NCBI GenBank assembly: GCA_002049455.2
Contig: KV918962.1
Coordinates: 62,001-126,000 of the forward strand
Direction: 5' to 3'
Source: Porphyra umbilicalis
Taxonomy: Eukaryota; Rhodophyta; Bangiophyceae; Bangiales; Bangiaceae
DNA: 64,000 bases
Every line of letters begins with the position of its first letter. Positions within the stretch are counted from its first letter, which is position 1. The notes beneath the pieces are model-generated. The model saw only the letters and a list, made by a program, of their open reading frames with translations. It was not told where the DNA came from and did not search any database. Both the position numbers and the translations under genes were made by a program. Positions 1-9,142 of this stretch are shown one piece after another.

Positions 1-1663
1 GCCCGCACCCCCGGCGCCGTCCGCCGCAACGTCGAGTTGATGGCGCGCGTGCGGCGGCAGCGCCGCCGCCTCTCTGCCTACGCGCGCGCCACCGAGCCGA
101 CCGCCGAGCCGTTTAACTTGGACGCGGCCGGCGACGAGGACGCGTCGGACGGGGGCGCCCCCCACTGGGTGCTCCCCCGCCGCGACGATGGGCCCGCGGC
201 CGACGGCACGCCCGGCCACCGGGAGCACGAGGCGATGCGGTCGGTCGTGGCGCTGCTCCTCTACCACGGGGGCTTTGAGGACGCGTCGTCGGCCGCCTTG
301 GACGTGCTCGTCGACGCGACCGGGGCGCTCTTTGAGCGCGTCGCCACGTCCTTGGCCGCCGCCCGGTCGGCGCCGTCGTCGCTCCCCGCACCGCCGGCGC
401 GGCAGCCGCCAGCGTCGCGCTCGCCGTCGACGCTGCTCGTGCATCCGCTGCAGGGGGCGGCGGCGCCGCCGCGGGCGGTCCGCGGCGCCCACGTGCCGGT
501 GCGGTTGCGCCACACGCCGCCGCCGCCGCACCCCCACACGGCCCTGTCGGACGTGGTGTCGGTGACGCAGCGGGTGCTCGCGTCGGCGGGCACCCGGGGG
601 GGGCTCCCAGAGATGGCCACCTACCGCGCGGCGGCGGCGGCGCGCGTCGACACGACGCTCCGCGAGTCGGCGGTGCGGCTGGGGCTCGTCGCCTCGCGCG
701 TGTCGGAGAACCGCGTGCGGTGGTCGGGGGGGCTGCGGCGGTGGCGGCGGCGGTGGTGGGCGGCGCCAGTGCGACCGGCATCGCTGCCGCCTCGGCGGGT
801 GGGGCCTCGCTCAGCGGGGGGAACACGGCTGACGGCGATGGCGCCGCCGCCGCCACTGCCGACGCCGACGATTTCCCGCCCGAAGCGTTGCTCTTTGGCC
901 TCTTTGGGCCGTCGACCATTGTCGACATCCTCGGCCTCACGCGCCTCGGCCTCGGCGCCGTGGCGGTGCCGCCCCACATGGCCACGTGGGCGCTCACGCC
1001 GATTGCGTTGCAGGCGCCCCCACCGCCGCCGTCGCCGCCGCCCGAAGCGGTGGCGGCCAAGGCCGAGCCCGACGCGGCGGCGGGCGCCGACGGCGCCGCC
1101 GCGACGGCCGCCCCCGGCGACCAGGCGCCCGACGCTGGGGCGGCGGTCGGTGACGCTGCCGACGCTGTCGGCGCGGCCATGGCCGCCAACCTCGACGGCA
1201 TGGACGGGCTCGACTTTGCGGCGGTCGCCAACGGCCTGTCCATTGTCGATGGCAGCGGTGGGGCGGCGGGCGGGGGCGGCGGCACCGAGACGGGCGGCGG
1301 CGGCGGCGGCGCAACCGCCGGCAGCATGCTCGACATGGTCGCCATGGACGAGGAGGAGGCCCGTGCCGGCGCCGCCGGGGTGCTCGACGAGCTCGACGTG
1401 CCGCTGACGGCGCTCGCGAGCGTCGTGGCGCCCGCCTCGGCGGGGGGGGGCGGGGCGCCTCGGGCGCCGCGGCGGCGCTGCCCCTCGACGCGGCGGCGCT
1501 GCTGGCGGCCGCCGACGGAGGCGGGGGGAGGACAAGGCTATGGGGGGGGGGCGACGGCCGGCGCCGAGCCGTCGGCGGTGGACTACGGCCTCGCGTGGGC
1601 CGACGCTGGGGGGGGGACCCAGACGGGGAGCAGAGCGTCGACCACATTACGGCGCTTTTTTGA
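1..1663 (+). CDS. Histone-fold (BTP domain) protein, SPT7/SUPT7L- or TAF-like, 5' partial
   Basis: Seen: the frame is open from the window edge, so the start is missing. It reads GAVRRNVELMARVRRQRR, then a histone-fold helix pair (MRSVVALLLYHGGFEDASSA followed by ALDVLVDATGALFERV, about 235-345). This pattern is typical of the bromodomain-associated (BTP) histone fold in SAGA and TFIID subunits such as SPT7, TAF3 and TAF8. A second conserved-looking block follows (FPPEALLFGLFGPSTIVDIL, about 877-940). The frame moves near the G runs at about 720-730, 1441-1450, 1540-1550 and 1611-1618. A natural C-terminus (EQSVDHITALF, stop at 1661-1663) appears only if those runs are miscounted. Known: BTP proteins heterodimerise with a partner histone fold inside chromatin or general transcription complexes. 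Inference: a nuclear transcription co-activator subunit; SPT7-like is preferred over TAF8 but not proven. Confidence 0.6.
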
Positions 1664-2066
1664 GGGCGGCGCGCCATGGGGGGGGGGGGGGACGCGAGTG
1701 CCGCCCCGTCCGCGGGAGCACTCGCGGCCACGCATAACAGTTCAAACACCTAGCAGGAATGTTCTTCCCTTGTCGCCAGCCGCCCATCCACCGGTACCCA
1801 CCACAACCACACCACACACCACAGGTACCGCGTGAGGTACCTCGTCGGGGTGCCCACCCTCCCTGCCCAGCTCCCGCCACGTCGACCACCATGTTCAACC
1901 TCGCACAGGCGCCCAGCGCCGCGCCGTCCCATGACCATCGCCCCATCGGTCCACCACCCCCTGCCGTGCCGCCGCCCCCCATGCATCGCAGCGTGAAAAC
2001 AAGATGGCAAAGAACGCGTGACGACAGCCACCCCCGCCCCCCCATGCCAGCCGCCCAGCAGCCCGT
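1664..2066. other. Intergenic space between convergent genes
   Basis: About 400 bases lie between the stop of the histone-fold gene and the stop of RPS24. The stretch is C-rich with CCACC-type simple sequence and no convincing coding frame. It most likely holds the two 3' UTRs. Confidence 0.5.
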
Positions 2067-2989
2067 TTACTTCTTCTCCGCCGCCTTGGCCTTTGCCTTC
2101 CCCCGCATCGCCTTCATCCTGTTCTTGCGCTCCTTCCGCTGCTTGCGGGAGCCGACCGAGGCGGTGGCGAGGCCCTGGCGGACCAGCCGGTACTTGGGCT
2201 CAAACTTCTTGGCATAGTCAAGCGAGTCGTAGATGACGCCAAAGCCGGTCGACTTGCCCCCACCAAAGGCGATGCCAAAGCCAAACACAAAGATGGTCTG
2301 CGGGTCCGACACCTTGTACATCTTGGCGAGCTTGTCCTTCAGCTCGGATTTGGGCACCGAGGCGCGGCCGGGGTGCAGCACATCAATGATCTGTCGCGAG
2401 CAACGCGTACGGCACGGACAGGTACGTAACACAGATCGACAAGAGACGCCGGGACATGACGCACGTGTCGGGCAGAAGAAATCACGGCGCGGGGGGGGTC
2501 AGTGCAAGAGAAGAGCCATGGATACGAGAGCAACAAGGACATGGAAGCGCGTGACATAACCAGTAAACAAGGGAGAAACAGCGGTGATAACCAGAGCATC
2601 AAACAACGGTTAGAACGCCTGCATTGAAAGAGGCACCAGTCGTCAGGAGCTGCCAACAGTCGCCGCAAGGCCATTGATGAACGCCCCAAAACCGCCCGCT
2701 CGCTGCGACCCAAGTTGCGACACAAAAGGCCAGCAATCCCCCACCCATACACACATGCCCACCACGGCTCGACCACACCCATCCCCCAGGTCCGACCACT
2801 CGCCAAGCGACACGCGCAACGCTGCCGCCCTCATGCACAGCCTCACATGATGCCGACGTCTCGCAGCGCCCTCACACGCAATCCCCTCCCACCCAATGCA
2901 ACACGTCGACGTACAAACTGCTTGCGGTACAGCAGGCGGTTGGTCAGGAACTTGCGCGTGCGAATCGTGCATGACTTGGAGTCCGACAT
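2067..2989 (-). CDS. RPS24: 40S ribosomal protein eS24 (RPS24), two exons
   Basis: eS24 is a structural protein of the small cytosolic ribosomal subunit. Exon 1 (2989-2915) encodes 25 residues from [20 protein letters not shown] to RKQF. Exon 2 (2390-2067) continues [20 protein letters not shown] and ends KAKAAEKK with stop TAA. The 524-base intron (2391-2914) starts GTACGT and ends ACAG; joining the exons restores the family sequence RKQ-x-IIDVLHPG across the junction. The product is 132 residues, the usual eS24 length, and includes [19 protein letters not shown] and the basic tail [13 protein letters not shown]. The start is preferred because of its GCCCACCATG context and the absence of anything homologous upstream. 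The gene lies head-to-head with the GC-rich region at about 3340. It is the clearest proof of spliceosomal introns here. Confidence 0.97.
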
Positions 2990-3339
2990 GGTGGGCAACC
3001 GCACCGGGGCTCACGGCCACACACACGGCAAAGCGGGGCCTAGGGGATGGGAAGGTGGGGGGGTGAAGGGTGACGGAATGGGGGTAGGAGGGGATCGGGA
3101 GGGGGGGAAAGAGGCGTCGACGGTGACGGGCGGGACGTGGGCGTGAGTGCTTGGAACGGCGCTCACGGCGATGGTGGTGGTCTCGAGGGCTACTACCTGG
3201 AATCGGCCGTTTGAGCCGGATATTCAATTCACCAATGACAGCTGTGACGGTCACTTGGAGAGCTTCCCACACAACTGAAGAAGTCCTGAAACAACTGAAA
3301 ACGCGTTCGCGGAAATACCCTGGACTTGTTTACAACGTG
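2990..3339. promoter_or_regulatory. Divergent promoter region of RPS24 and the next + strand gene
   Basis: About 350 bases separate the RPS24 start (-) from the GC-rich coding region that begins near 3340 (+). A G-rich tract at 3020-3115 becomes a C/T-rich tract directly upstream of RPS24 on its own strand, as is common at ribosomal-protein gene starts. No TATA box is evident. The promoter role is inferred from position. Confidence 0.35.
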
Positions 3340-4297
3340 CGAAGCAGCCGCCGACGACCAGCCCACGCGAACCACCCCCCTCGCGCGGCCGCGCATCCTC
3401 GGCAAACAAGCCACCGCCAACGAGCACCGCCGCCGCCGCCGCCCACACCGCCGCCGTCACCGCCGCGCCTCCCCCCCCCAGAGACAAGCAGACGAATATC
3501 CCCGCACCTCCAGACGTGCACACCGCCGCCGGCGTACCGTCGCACCCGTCCCGGTCGCCACGGCCGCGGCAGTTGGGCGCCGCCGCCGCTGCCGCAGGCA
3601 GGCAGCCGTCAAACCCCGCGCCGCCGTCCGCCGCCGGCGCGTCGGTGGCGGTGCGCACGCCCACTAGCGGCGGCAGAGGCGACGGTGGGGCCATGGACCG
3701 CAGCCCGCCGCCGCCGCCGCCGCCGTCGCAGCCACCACCGGTCGCAGTCGCGGCGATGGCGGGCACGACAGCGGCGGCAGCCGCGGCAGGGGAGGCGGTT
3801 GTGGCGCTGCCGGCGCCCTTCCCCGCTCCCAACGGCGGCGGAGCTCGTCCACCGTCAGACAGCGGTGGGGGCGAGGAGTGGGGGGGCACCTCAATGGGCG
3901 GGGCCGCCGTCAACGCTGCCGCCGCGTCGGTGCGGGGGCGGCGGCGCCTCGGACCATGCCACATCGCGCGCGACGGGCGGTGCGGCCGCCGGCGGGGACA
4001 CCCGCACGCGCGCGCGGGGGGGTGGGTGGGGCTGGTCGCCTCGTCGGCGCGGCGGCCGACCGCGCGCCGGCTGTGTTGGTCGTGGGCGGTCGCGCACCGA
4101 CGAATGCGCGGGGGGTGTGGCGGGCGTGTGCGGCCGCCGCGGTGGTGACCCCGACGATAGCGGTGGTGCGGCCGTCGCCAGCTCCCCCCGGGCGTACGGG
4201 AGCCCTCTCCTCCAGGACGATGGGTCGCGAGCGTCTGCTTGAAAATTCGAACAGAATGTGCCTTGGTTGTCCCGTGGAGCACCATCGCCGGACTTAA
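3340..4297 (+). CDS. Hypothetical Ala/Pro-rich protein, frame interrupted at G runs
   Basis: Not recognised. One + frame reads low-arginine Ala/Pro/Ser sequence (TAAAAAHTAAVTAAPPPP, then QLGAAAAAAGRQPSNPAPP) from about 3345 to 3950. A second frame (ASDHATSRATGGAAAGGD) and then a third (RLVGAAADRAPAVLVVGGRA, ending EHHRRT with a stop at 4295-4297) take over after G runs near 3890 and 4015-4030. The alternative frames are arginine-rich, as expected for shadow frames of GC-rich genes. Inference: one largely disordered protein broken by homopolymer miscounts. The start is not determined, and this could be non-coding GC-rich DNA. Confidence 0.3.
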
Positions 4298-5432
4298 CCA
4301 CAAAATACAGTCCACGAGTCTGACCAGATCGACGTTTCCGGGGGTCTGAACGCACTACCCTCATTCTGAGGCAACTGACCCGGACATCCTACAAAAAGCG
4401 ACGTACGGCGTCCGTATGACCGCGGCTGACATGCTACAAACGAGAAAAGCTACAGAAAGTGCTGGACGTATGTTGCGCGCCGAACCATGCCCAAAGGACC
4501 CGCAGCAGTGATCGATACACTGCGTACCGCCCGAAAAGGTGTGCACACGGGGCCAACCGCAAGTACTCCCGCGCGTGCACTGGAGAAAAAAAAAAGTTAT
4601 GTGTGTGACCCCATGCGCATGTTGATAAGTACCCTAGACTAAAGTCCAGGGAATTATTATACCAACTTTGTTATCAACTCTTCCTCTCTCATTGTAATTA
4701 TTATCTCGTCGACCCGTTGACCATCGCTCTCCTTACAGTTGTCTCACCGTTGCCTCGACGGCAAGCCGTAGCCCCCCCCCCCCCCAGTGATCGCAATCGA
4801 TTGCGCAAGGCATCTGAGCTGGCCGGACCGCGAGAGCATGCAAATTGGCCGCCGCGGCACCCCCCGTGACAACCCTGCCAGGCCTGCTGCGCAAGCCGGC
4901 GGGGGGGCTCCGTGTCCAGCGCCGCCACCCCTCCCGCCACCGCGACCACCGCGGCGGTCAACGTGCGCGGCTTCGCGAGGTATCATATTTTCCGGTGCCG
5001 CGCGGCCTGATCCGCCCCCGCCCGCGGCCGCGCGGCCGCCGCTGCCCCCGCCGCCGCGACGGTGTGTGACGCCACCGTTGGTGCACCACGGTGTGACGCA
5101 CCACGGTGTGACGCGCCCGCCGCGGCCGCTGGGACGCAGGGCGCTCTGCCGCCGCGCTGCTGTCGCCAGCCTGCCGCGTGCCGACGAGGCGAGACGGTGG
5201 GGTGGCTGGTGCGCTGACCGAGACGCCGCTTGCCCCCGCCGAGCTGTCTGGTTTGTCGTCCCATCCCTCCCGCTCTGTCGTTTGTGCCTGGTTGCTGTCT
5301 GCCTGTACGTCCCTCCCTCACCCCCCTCCACCCCCTCCCCCCCTCCCCCCCCCCCCCCCGCCGCCCCATCACCTGACTTTGCCCCACTGGTTCCACTCCA
5401 CCTCTGGCTCCGGCGGCCTCTGGGCTGGCGCC
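4298..5432. promoter_or_regulatory. Upstream region of the UhpC-like transporter
   Basis: About 1.1 kb without a supported gene. It includes the only clearly AT-rich patch nearby (about 4575-4710, with a run of ten A and the stretch AATTATTATACCAAC), a GC-rich block, and a strongly pyrimidine-rich tract at 5264-5395 ending about 40 bases before the transporter start. The AT-rich patch is a plausible core promoter and the C/T tract a 5' leader or the end of a leader intron. Both are inferences from position. Confidence 0.35.
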
Positions 5433-7415
5433 ATGGCCGTGGCGTTTGCCACGCCGCTGTCCATCGCTCGCCCTCGGTCCGCTTGGCTGACGGGTGGGGC
5501 GACTACCGCTGGCCTCCGGCCCGCTGGCTGCCTGACGCGGCCAGGCGCCCGCGCCGCGCGCGTCGGCTGGGGCGTCGGCAGCGGCTTGCGCGTCGGACGT
5601 GGCGACGGCGACGATGCCAGGCGGCGGCACCCGCCCCCCCGGTCGGTTGTCACCGCCTCGGGCGCCTCGTCCGCGTCGCCATTAGGATCCGGGGCGGGCG
5701 TCGGCGCTGCCGTTGCCGCAGACGCTGCCGCCGCGCCCACGGTGCTGACCAAGCAGGGCGACGACCCCGCGACGGACCGCAAGTATGCGGGCTGGCGGCG
5801 GCGCATCTTTTACTCCATCTTTCTCGGCTATGCGTGCTTCTACTTTACCCGCAACTCTTTCACGTATGCTGCCCCCGGGCTGCGGCAATCGCTCGGCTTT
5901 TCGCTCGAGCAGCTCGGCGTCATCACGTCGGTCTTCCCACTGGCGTATGGCTTTTCCAAGCTGGTTGCGGGGGTGCTGGCCGACAAGTTTTCCACCCGCA
6001 TGTTTATGGCACTCGGTTTGGCCATGACCGGCGTGATCAACATTGCGTTTGGGATGCAGACCAGCATGCTCGCCTTTTGCGGCCTGTGGGCGCTCAACGG
6101 GGTGTTTCAGGGCTTTGGCGCGCCACCGTGCGCCAAACTCCTGACCACCTGGTACTCCAAGACGGAGCGGGGAACCTGGTGGGGGTTTTGGAACACGTCA
6201 CACAACACGGGCGGCTTCCTGATCCCCCTCCTCGCCGGCTACTGCGTGCGCGTGTGGGGCTGGCAGTACGGCATGTTCGTTCCGGGCTCCATCGCCATCC
6301 TGATGGGGCTCTTCCTCTTCAATCGGCTGCGCGATCGCCCCGAGACGGTCGGGCTGCCGTCCATTGAGGTGTTTCGCGACGACTACCCAGAGGGCGCCTC
6401 CCCTGCGGACAAGGAGAAGGCGGCGCTTGCCGACGTTGCGGCCGAGGGCAATGGCGCCGCGGCAGAGGCGGCACCGCCGCCCATGTCGACCAAAGAGCTG
6501 CTCATGAAGCACGTCATCTCCAACCCCTACGTGTGGTTGCTGGCCGTCTCGTACTTTTTCGTCTACTTCGTGCGGCAGGGCATCTCCTCGTGGGCCCACA
6601 TCTACCTTCTCGACTTTAAGGGCGTTGCCAATGCACAGGAGGCGGCGTTTCGAGTTTCGGGGATGGAAATTGGGGGGCTCCTCGGCTCCCTCGCGTCGGG
6701 CTGGACGTCGGACCGCATCATGCGTGGCCGCCGCATCCCAGTCATCATTGCGTGGCTGCTCGGCGTCATGGCCTCTGTGGCCGCCCTGTGGTTTGTGCCC
6801 GTCGGCTGGCGCTATGTCAACTGGCTGGTCGTCTTTTGCATTGGCTTTTTCATCTACGGCCCGCAGATGCTCGTCGGCTTGGCCGGGGCGGAGATTGTCG
6901 ACCGCCGTGCTGTGTCATCGACGATTGGCTTCCTCGGGTGGATTGCCTATATGGGCGCCTCGGTCGCCGGCTACCCGCTGACCAAGCTCGTCACCTCCAT
7001 GGGCTGGGGCGCCTACTTTGTATCCCTCCTCGGCTGCGCCGTGACGGCCGTCGTGCTGCTCCTGCCCATGTGGCGGTTGGGGATGCGGCCCAAGGGGCAG
7101 GCCAACGTGGCGGCGGCCAAGCGGACGGCCATCGCGCCTGGTGCGCCGAAAAAGGTTGCCGCCGTCGCAGCGGTCGCGACCGGCCAGCCCGTGCCGGCGG
7201 GCGTCGACACGGCGCCGGCGCTGGCCACGCTCGCCGGCGCGGGCACGTTTAAGGAGTGCGGCCTGTGTGCGGGCACCGCGACGGTGATCCGGCTCGAGTG
7301 CGGGCCGGCGACGCCGACGCAGGCGCTCTCGTGCCGCTACATTGAGACGCCGTGCCCGTCGTGCGCGGGCAAGGGCTTCTTGCCGGACGAGCCGGCGCTG
7401 GCGGGGGCGACCTAG
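5433..7415 (+). CDS. UhpC-type sugar-phosphate/phosphate antiporter (MFS), probably plastid envelope
   Basis: A 660-residue organophosphate:phosphate antiporter of the UhpC/GlpT/UhpT branch of the major facilitator superfamily. Seen: an N-terminal extension of about 120 residues rich in Ala, Arg and Ser and poor in acid (MAVAFATPLSIARPRSAW), like a plastid transit peptide; then YAGWRRRIFYSIFLGYACFY and twelve membrane spans in two halves, split by a cytosolic loop near residues 320-350. The two arginines expected to bind phosphate are R140 (FTRNSF) in the first span and R381 (FVRQGISSW) in the seventh. Known: UhpC-like carriers occur in red algae, glaucophytes and green algae and have been proposed to derive from Chlamydiae. 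Odd: the C-terminus adds C609-x2-C612, C623, C634 and C641-x2-C644-AGKG, resembling a DnaJ-type zinc motif. The start was chosen for the GCGCCATGG context; the upstream in-frame extension is low-complexity. HisG is convergent, 395 bases away. Confidence 0.9.
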   Translation: MAVAFATPLSIARPRSAWLTGGATTAGLRPAGCLTRPGARAARVGWGVGSGLRVGRGDGDDARRRHPPPRSVVTASGASSASPLGSGAGVGAAVAADAAAAPTVLTKQGDDPATDRKYAGWRRRIFYSIFLGYACFYFTRNSFTYAAPGLRQSLGFSLEQLGVITSVFPLAYGFSKLVAGVLADKFSTRMFMALGLAMTGVINIAFGMQTSMLAFCGLWALNGVFQGFGAPPCAKLLTTWYSKTERGTWWGFWNTSHNTGGFLIPLLAGYCVRVWGWQYGMFVPGSIAILMGLFLFNRLRDRPETVGLPSIEVFRDDYPEGASPADKEKAALADVAAEGNGAAAEAAPPPMSTKELLMKHVISNPYVWLLAVSYFFVYFVRQGISSWAHIYLLDFKGVANAQEAAFRVSGMEIGGLLGSLASGWTSDRIMRGRRIPVIIAWLLGVMASVAALWFVPVGWRYVNWLVVFCIGFFIYGPQMLVGLAGAEIVDRRAVSSTIGFLGWIAYMGASVAGYPLTKLVTSMGWGAYFVSLLGCAVTAVVLLLPMWRLGMRPKGQANVAAAKRTAIAPGAPKKVAAVAAVATGQPVPAGVDTAPALATLAGAGTFKECGLCAGTATVIRLECGPATPTQALSCRYIETPCPSCAGKGFLPDEPALAGAT

Positions 7416-7810
7416 AGGCTGGTCGGGTTAGGGGTGGGGGGCGTGGGGGGTCCGCGGGACGGGCGAGGGCTATAGGCTGATGTACTTGTGCTGCTGCGTT
7501 TTTTTTGTTGGGAGGGGCACGCAGGCGCACGCGCCATCACACGATGCAAGTAGCGTCCGAGTACTCGCGCGGTGCTCGTTTGGTGTCTGCTTTCGCGTTT
7601 ATCGTGTGTTGGGTCGCGGCCGGCCGACCCGGCGAGTAGGAATGAAAAACCGCTGGGATGCTGCGATGCCGAGCTCGATGCCCCCTTGAACGCCAAGTAA
7701 CAACGGGACGACGGTCGGCGGGAGCCCGCCAGACTCGAGAGGACGCGTCTCAGCTAGAACGAATCACACTACAAAAAAGAAGCCTTCTCGGTCGACCACA
7801 GCCGCACTCC
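7416..7810. other. Intergenic space between convergent transporter and hisG genes
   Basis: This 395-base stretch separates the two stop codons. It holds a T run at about 7500-7508 and otherwise mixed sequence without a coding signal. It should contain both 3' UTRs. Confidence 0.5.
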
Positions 7811-9142
7811 CTACTCGACGACCCCAGAGCCCAGCTCCTGCAGTAGCGCGTTCCACCGCTTGGACTCTTGCTCAAACACGTACGTGACGGGGAGCACGCA
7901 CACGCCGCTCCCCCCCACGGACCGCAGCTGCTTGATCGCCCGGTACACGCTGTCCTTGGGCACGACCAACCCAATCGCGTACATGCCCGTCTCGGTCCCC
8001 CGCGGCGGCACCACCGAGTTGATCGTCGGCCCGTCCATGCCGCACAGGTCCGTCTGCGCGCCGAGCCGCCGCGCCACATCATTCATCGACGAGCCGCGAA
8101 TGTTGGCAATGACGTTGCACTGCTCCTTGCCCATCAGGTGCGCGTCGATGCGCTCCAGGAGCTCCCGGCAGAGGCTGCGGAGAGCGTCGGCAGGCGCGCC
8201 CGTCGCGGCCAGCGACGCGCGGTTGCCGACCATCTGAAAGGCCGACGTGACGAGCGTGCCGCCGTCAATCTCCTTGAGGAGGTTCTCCCGCAGCGTCACG
8301 CCCGACGACACCAAGTCGACAATCACGTCGGCGGTGCCCATTTGCGTCGACGCCTCGAGCGCGCCGTCCATCTTGACAACCTCATAGTTGACCATGCCCG
8401 CCGCTTGGAAAAACTCGCGCGTGCGCACGGGGAACTTGGTCGCGACGCGAAGCGCCGCCGCGCCCGGCGCATTGACGACCGCCGCCAGCTCGGCCACCGA
8501 CGACACGTGCGCCCACGCCATGGGCACCCCAATCGACAGCCGGCAGCCGCCATAGCCGAGGTCCTCGTGCGCAATCACCACCTGCCCGTCGCCGCCCCCG
8601 TGCTCCGACACGAGGTCATAGCCGACAAAGCCGAGGTCCACATCCCCGTCGCGCACCTTGCGCACAATGTCCGGCGGACGTTGCAGCCACACCTCCACGC
8701 CGGGCGCGTTGCGCAGCGACGCCACGTACTGCCGCGGGTTGAGCATCTGCACGTCCATGCCAACGTCGCGGAGGAGGGACGTGGTTGCCGCCGACATGCC
8801 GCCCTTGGACGGGATGGCGATGCGGATGTTGGTGCGGGGGGTGCGCCCAGAGAGAGGGGGGTCACCGCTCGGCGCTGCCGATGAGTGGGGGATGGCGGCG
8901 CCGGCGCTGGCGGCGGCGGTCGCTGCCGCGGCGGCGGCGGGCGTCGGGACGACGGGCTCGGGGGGGTCGGCTGTGGCGGCGGGGGGGGTCACTGGCGCCT
9001 CGCGCATCAGCGGCCGCTGCGTCCGGGCGGGGCGGGCGGGCGCCTTGAGAGGGGACGGAGCAAACGAAGAGCGCCCGACGCAGGCGGGCCGCAGGGGGGT
9101 GGATGCGGCCATGAGGGCGCCGACACCAGTGATAAACGCCAT
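7811..9142 (-). CDS. hisG: ATP phosphoribosyltransferase (HisG, long form), plastid-type
   Basis: First enzyme of histidine synthesis (EC 2.4.2.17): ATP plus PRPP gives phosphoribosyl-ATP and pyrophosphate. Seen: a 443-residue product from MAFITGVG, with an Ala/Pro-rich N-terminal extension of about 95 residues like a transit peptide. The catalytic domain starts at NIRIAIPSKGGMS, with family blocks RPPDIVRKVRDGDVDLGFVG and ADVIVDLVSSGVTLRENLLK (the PRPP-binding region). The C-terminal HisG_C regulatory domain contains NVIANIRGSS and GSGVCVLPVTYVFEQESKRW, so this is the homohexameric long form inhibited by histidine rather than the HisZ-dependent short form. An in-frame ATG at 9367 would add 75 Pro-rich residues; 9142 is preferred because the sequence from there resembles a targeting peptide. 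No introns. Codon use matches the neighbouring host genes. Confidence 0.93.
   Translation of the reverse strand: MAFITGVGALMAASTPLRPACVGRSSFAPSPLKAPARPARTQRPLMREAPVTPPAATADPPEPVVPTPAAAAAATAAASAGAAIPHSSAAPSGDPPLSGRTPRTNIRIAIPSKGGMSAATTSLLRDVGMDVQMLNPRQYVASLRNAPGVEVWLQRPPDIVRKVRDGDVDLGFVGYDLVSEHGGGDGQVVIAHEDLGYGGCRLSIGVPMAWAHVSSVAELAAVVNAPGAAALRVATKFPVRTREFFQAAGMVNYEVVKMDGALEASTQMGTADVIVDLVSSGVTLRENLLKEIDGGTLVTSAFQMVGNRASLAATGAPADALRSLCRELLERIDAHLMGKEQCNVIANIRGSSMNDVARRLGAQTDLCGMDGPTINSVVPPRGTETGMYAIGLVVPKDSVYRAIKQLRSVGGSGVCVLPVTYVFEQESKRWNALLQELGSGVVE

Noticed and set aside
4787-6367. A 526-codon arginine-rich frame overlapping the transporter
   Set aside because: Shadow frame of the UhpC-like gene; arginine-rich and without domains.
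7868-8884. A 338-codon His/Arg-rich frame opposite hisG
   Set aside because: Antisense shadow of hisG.
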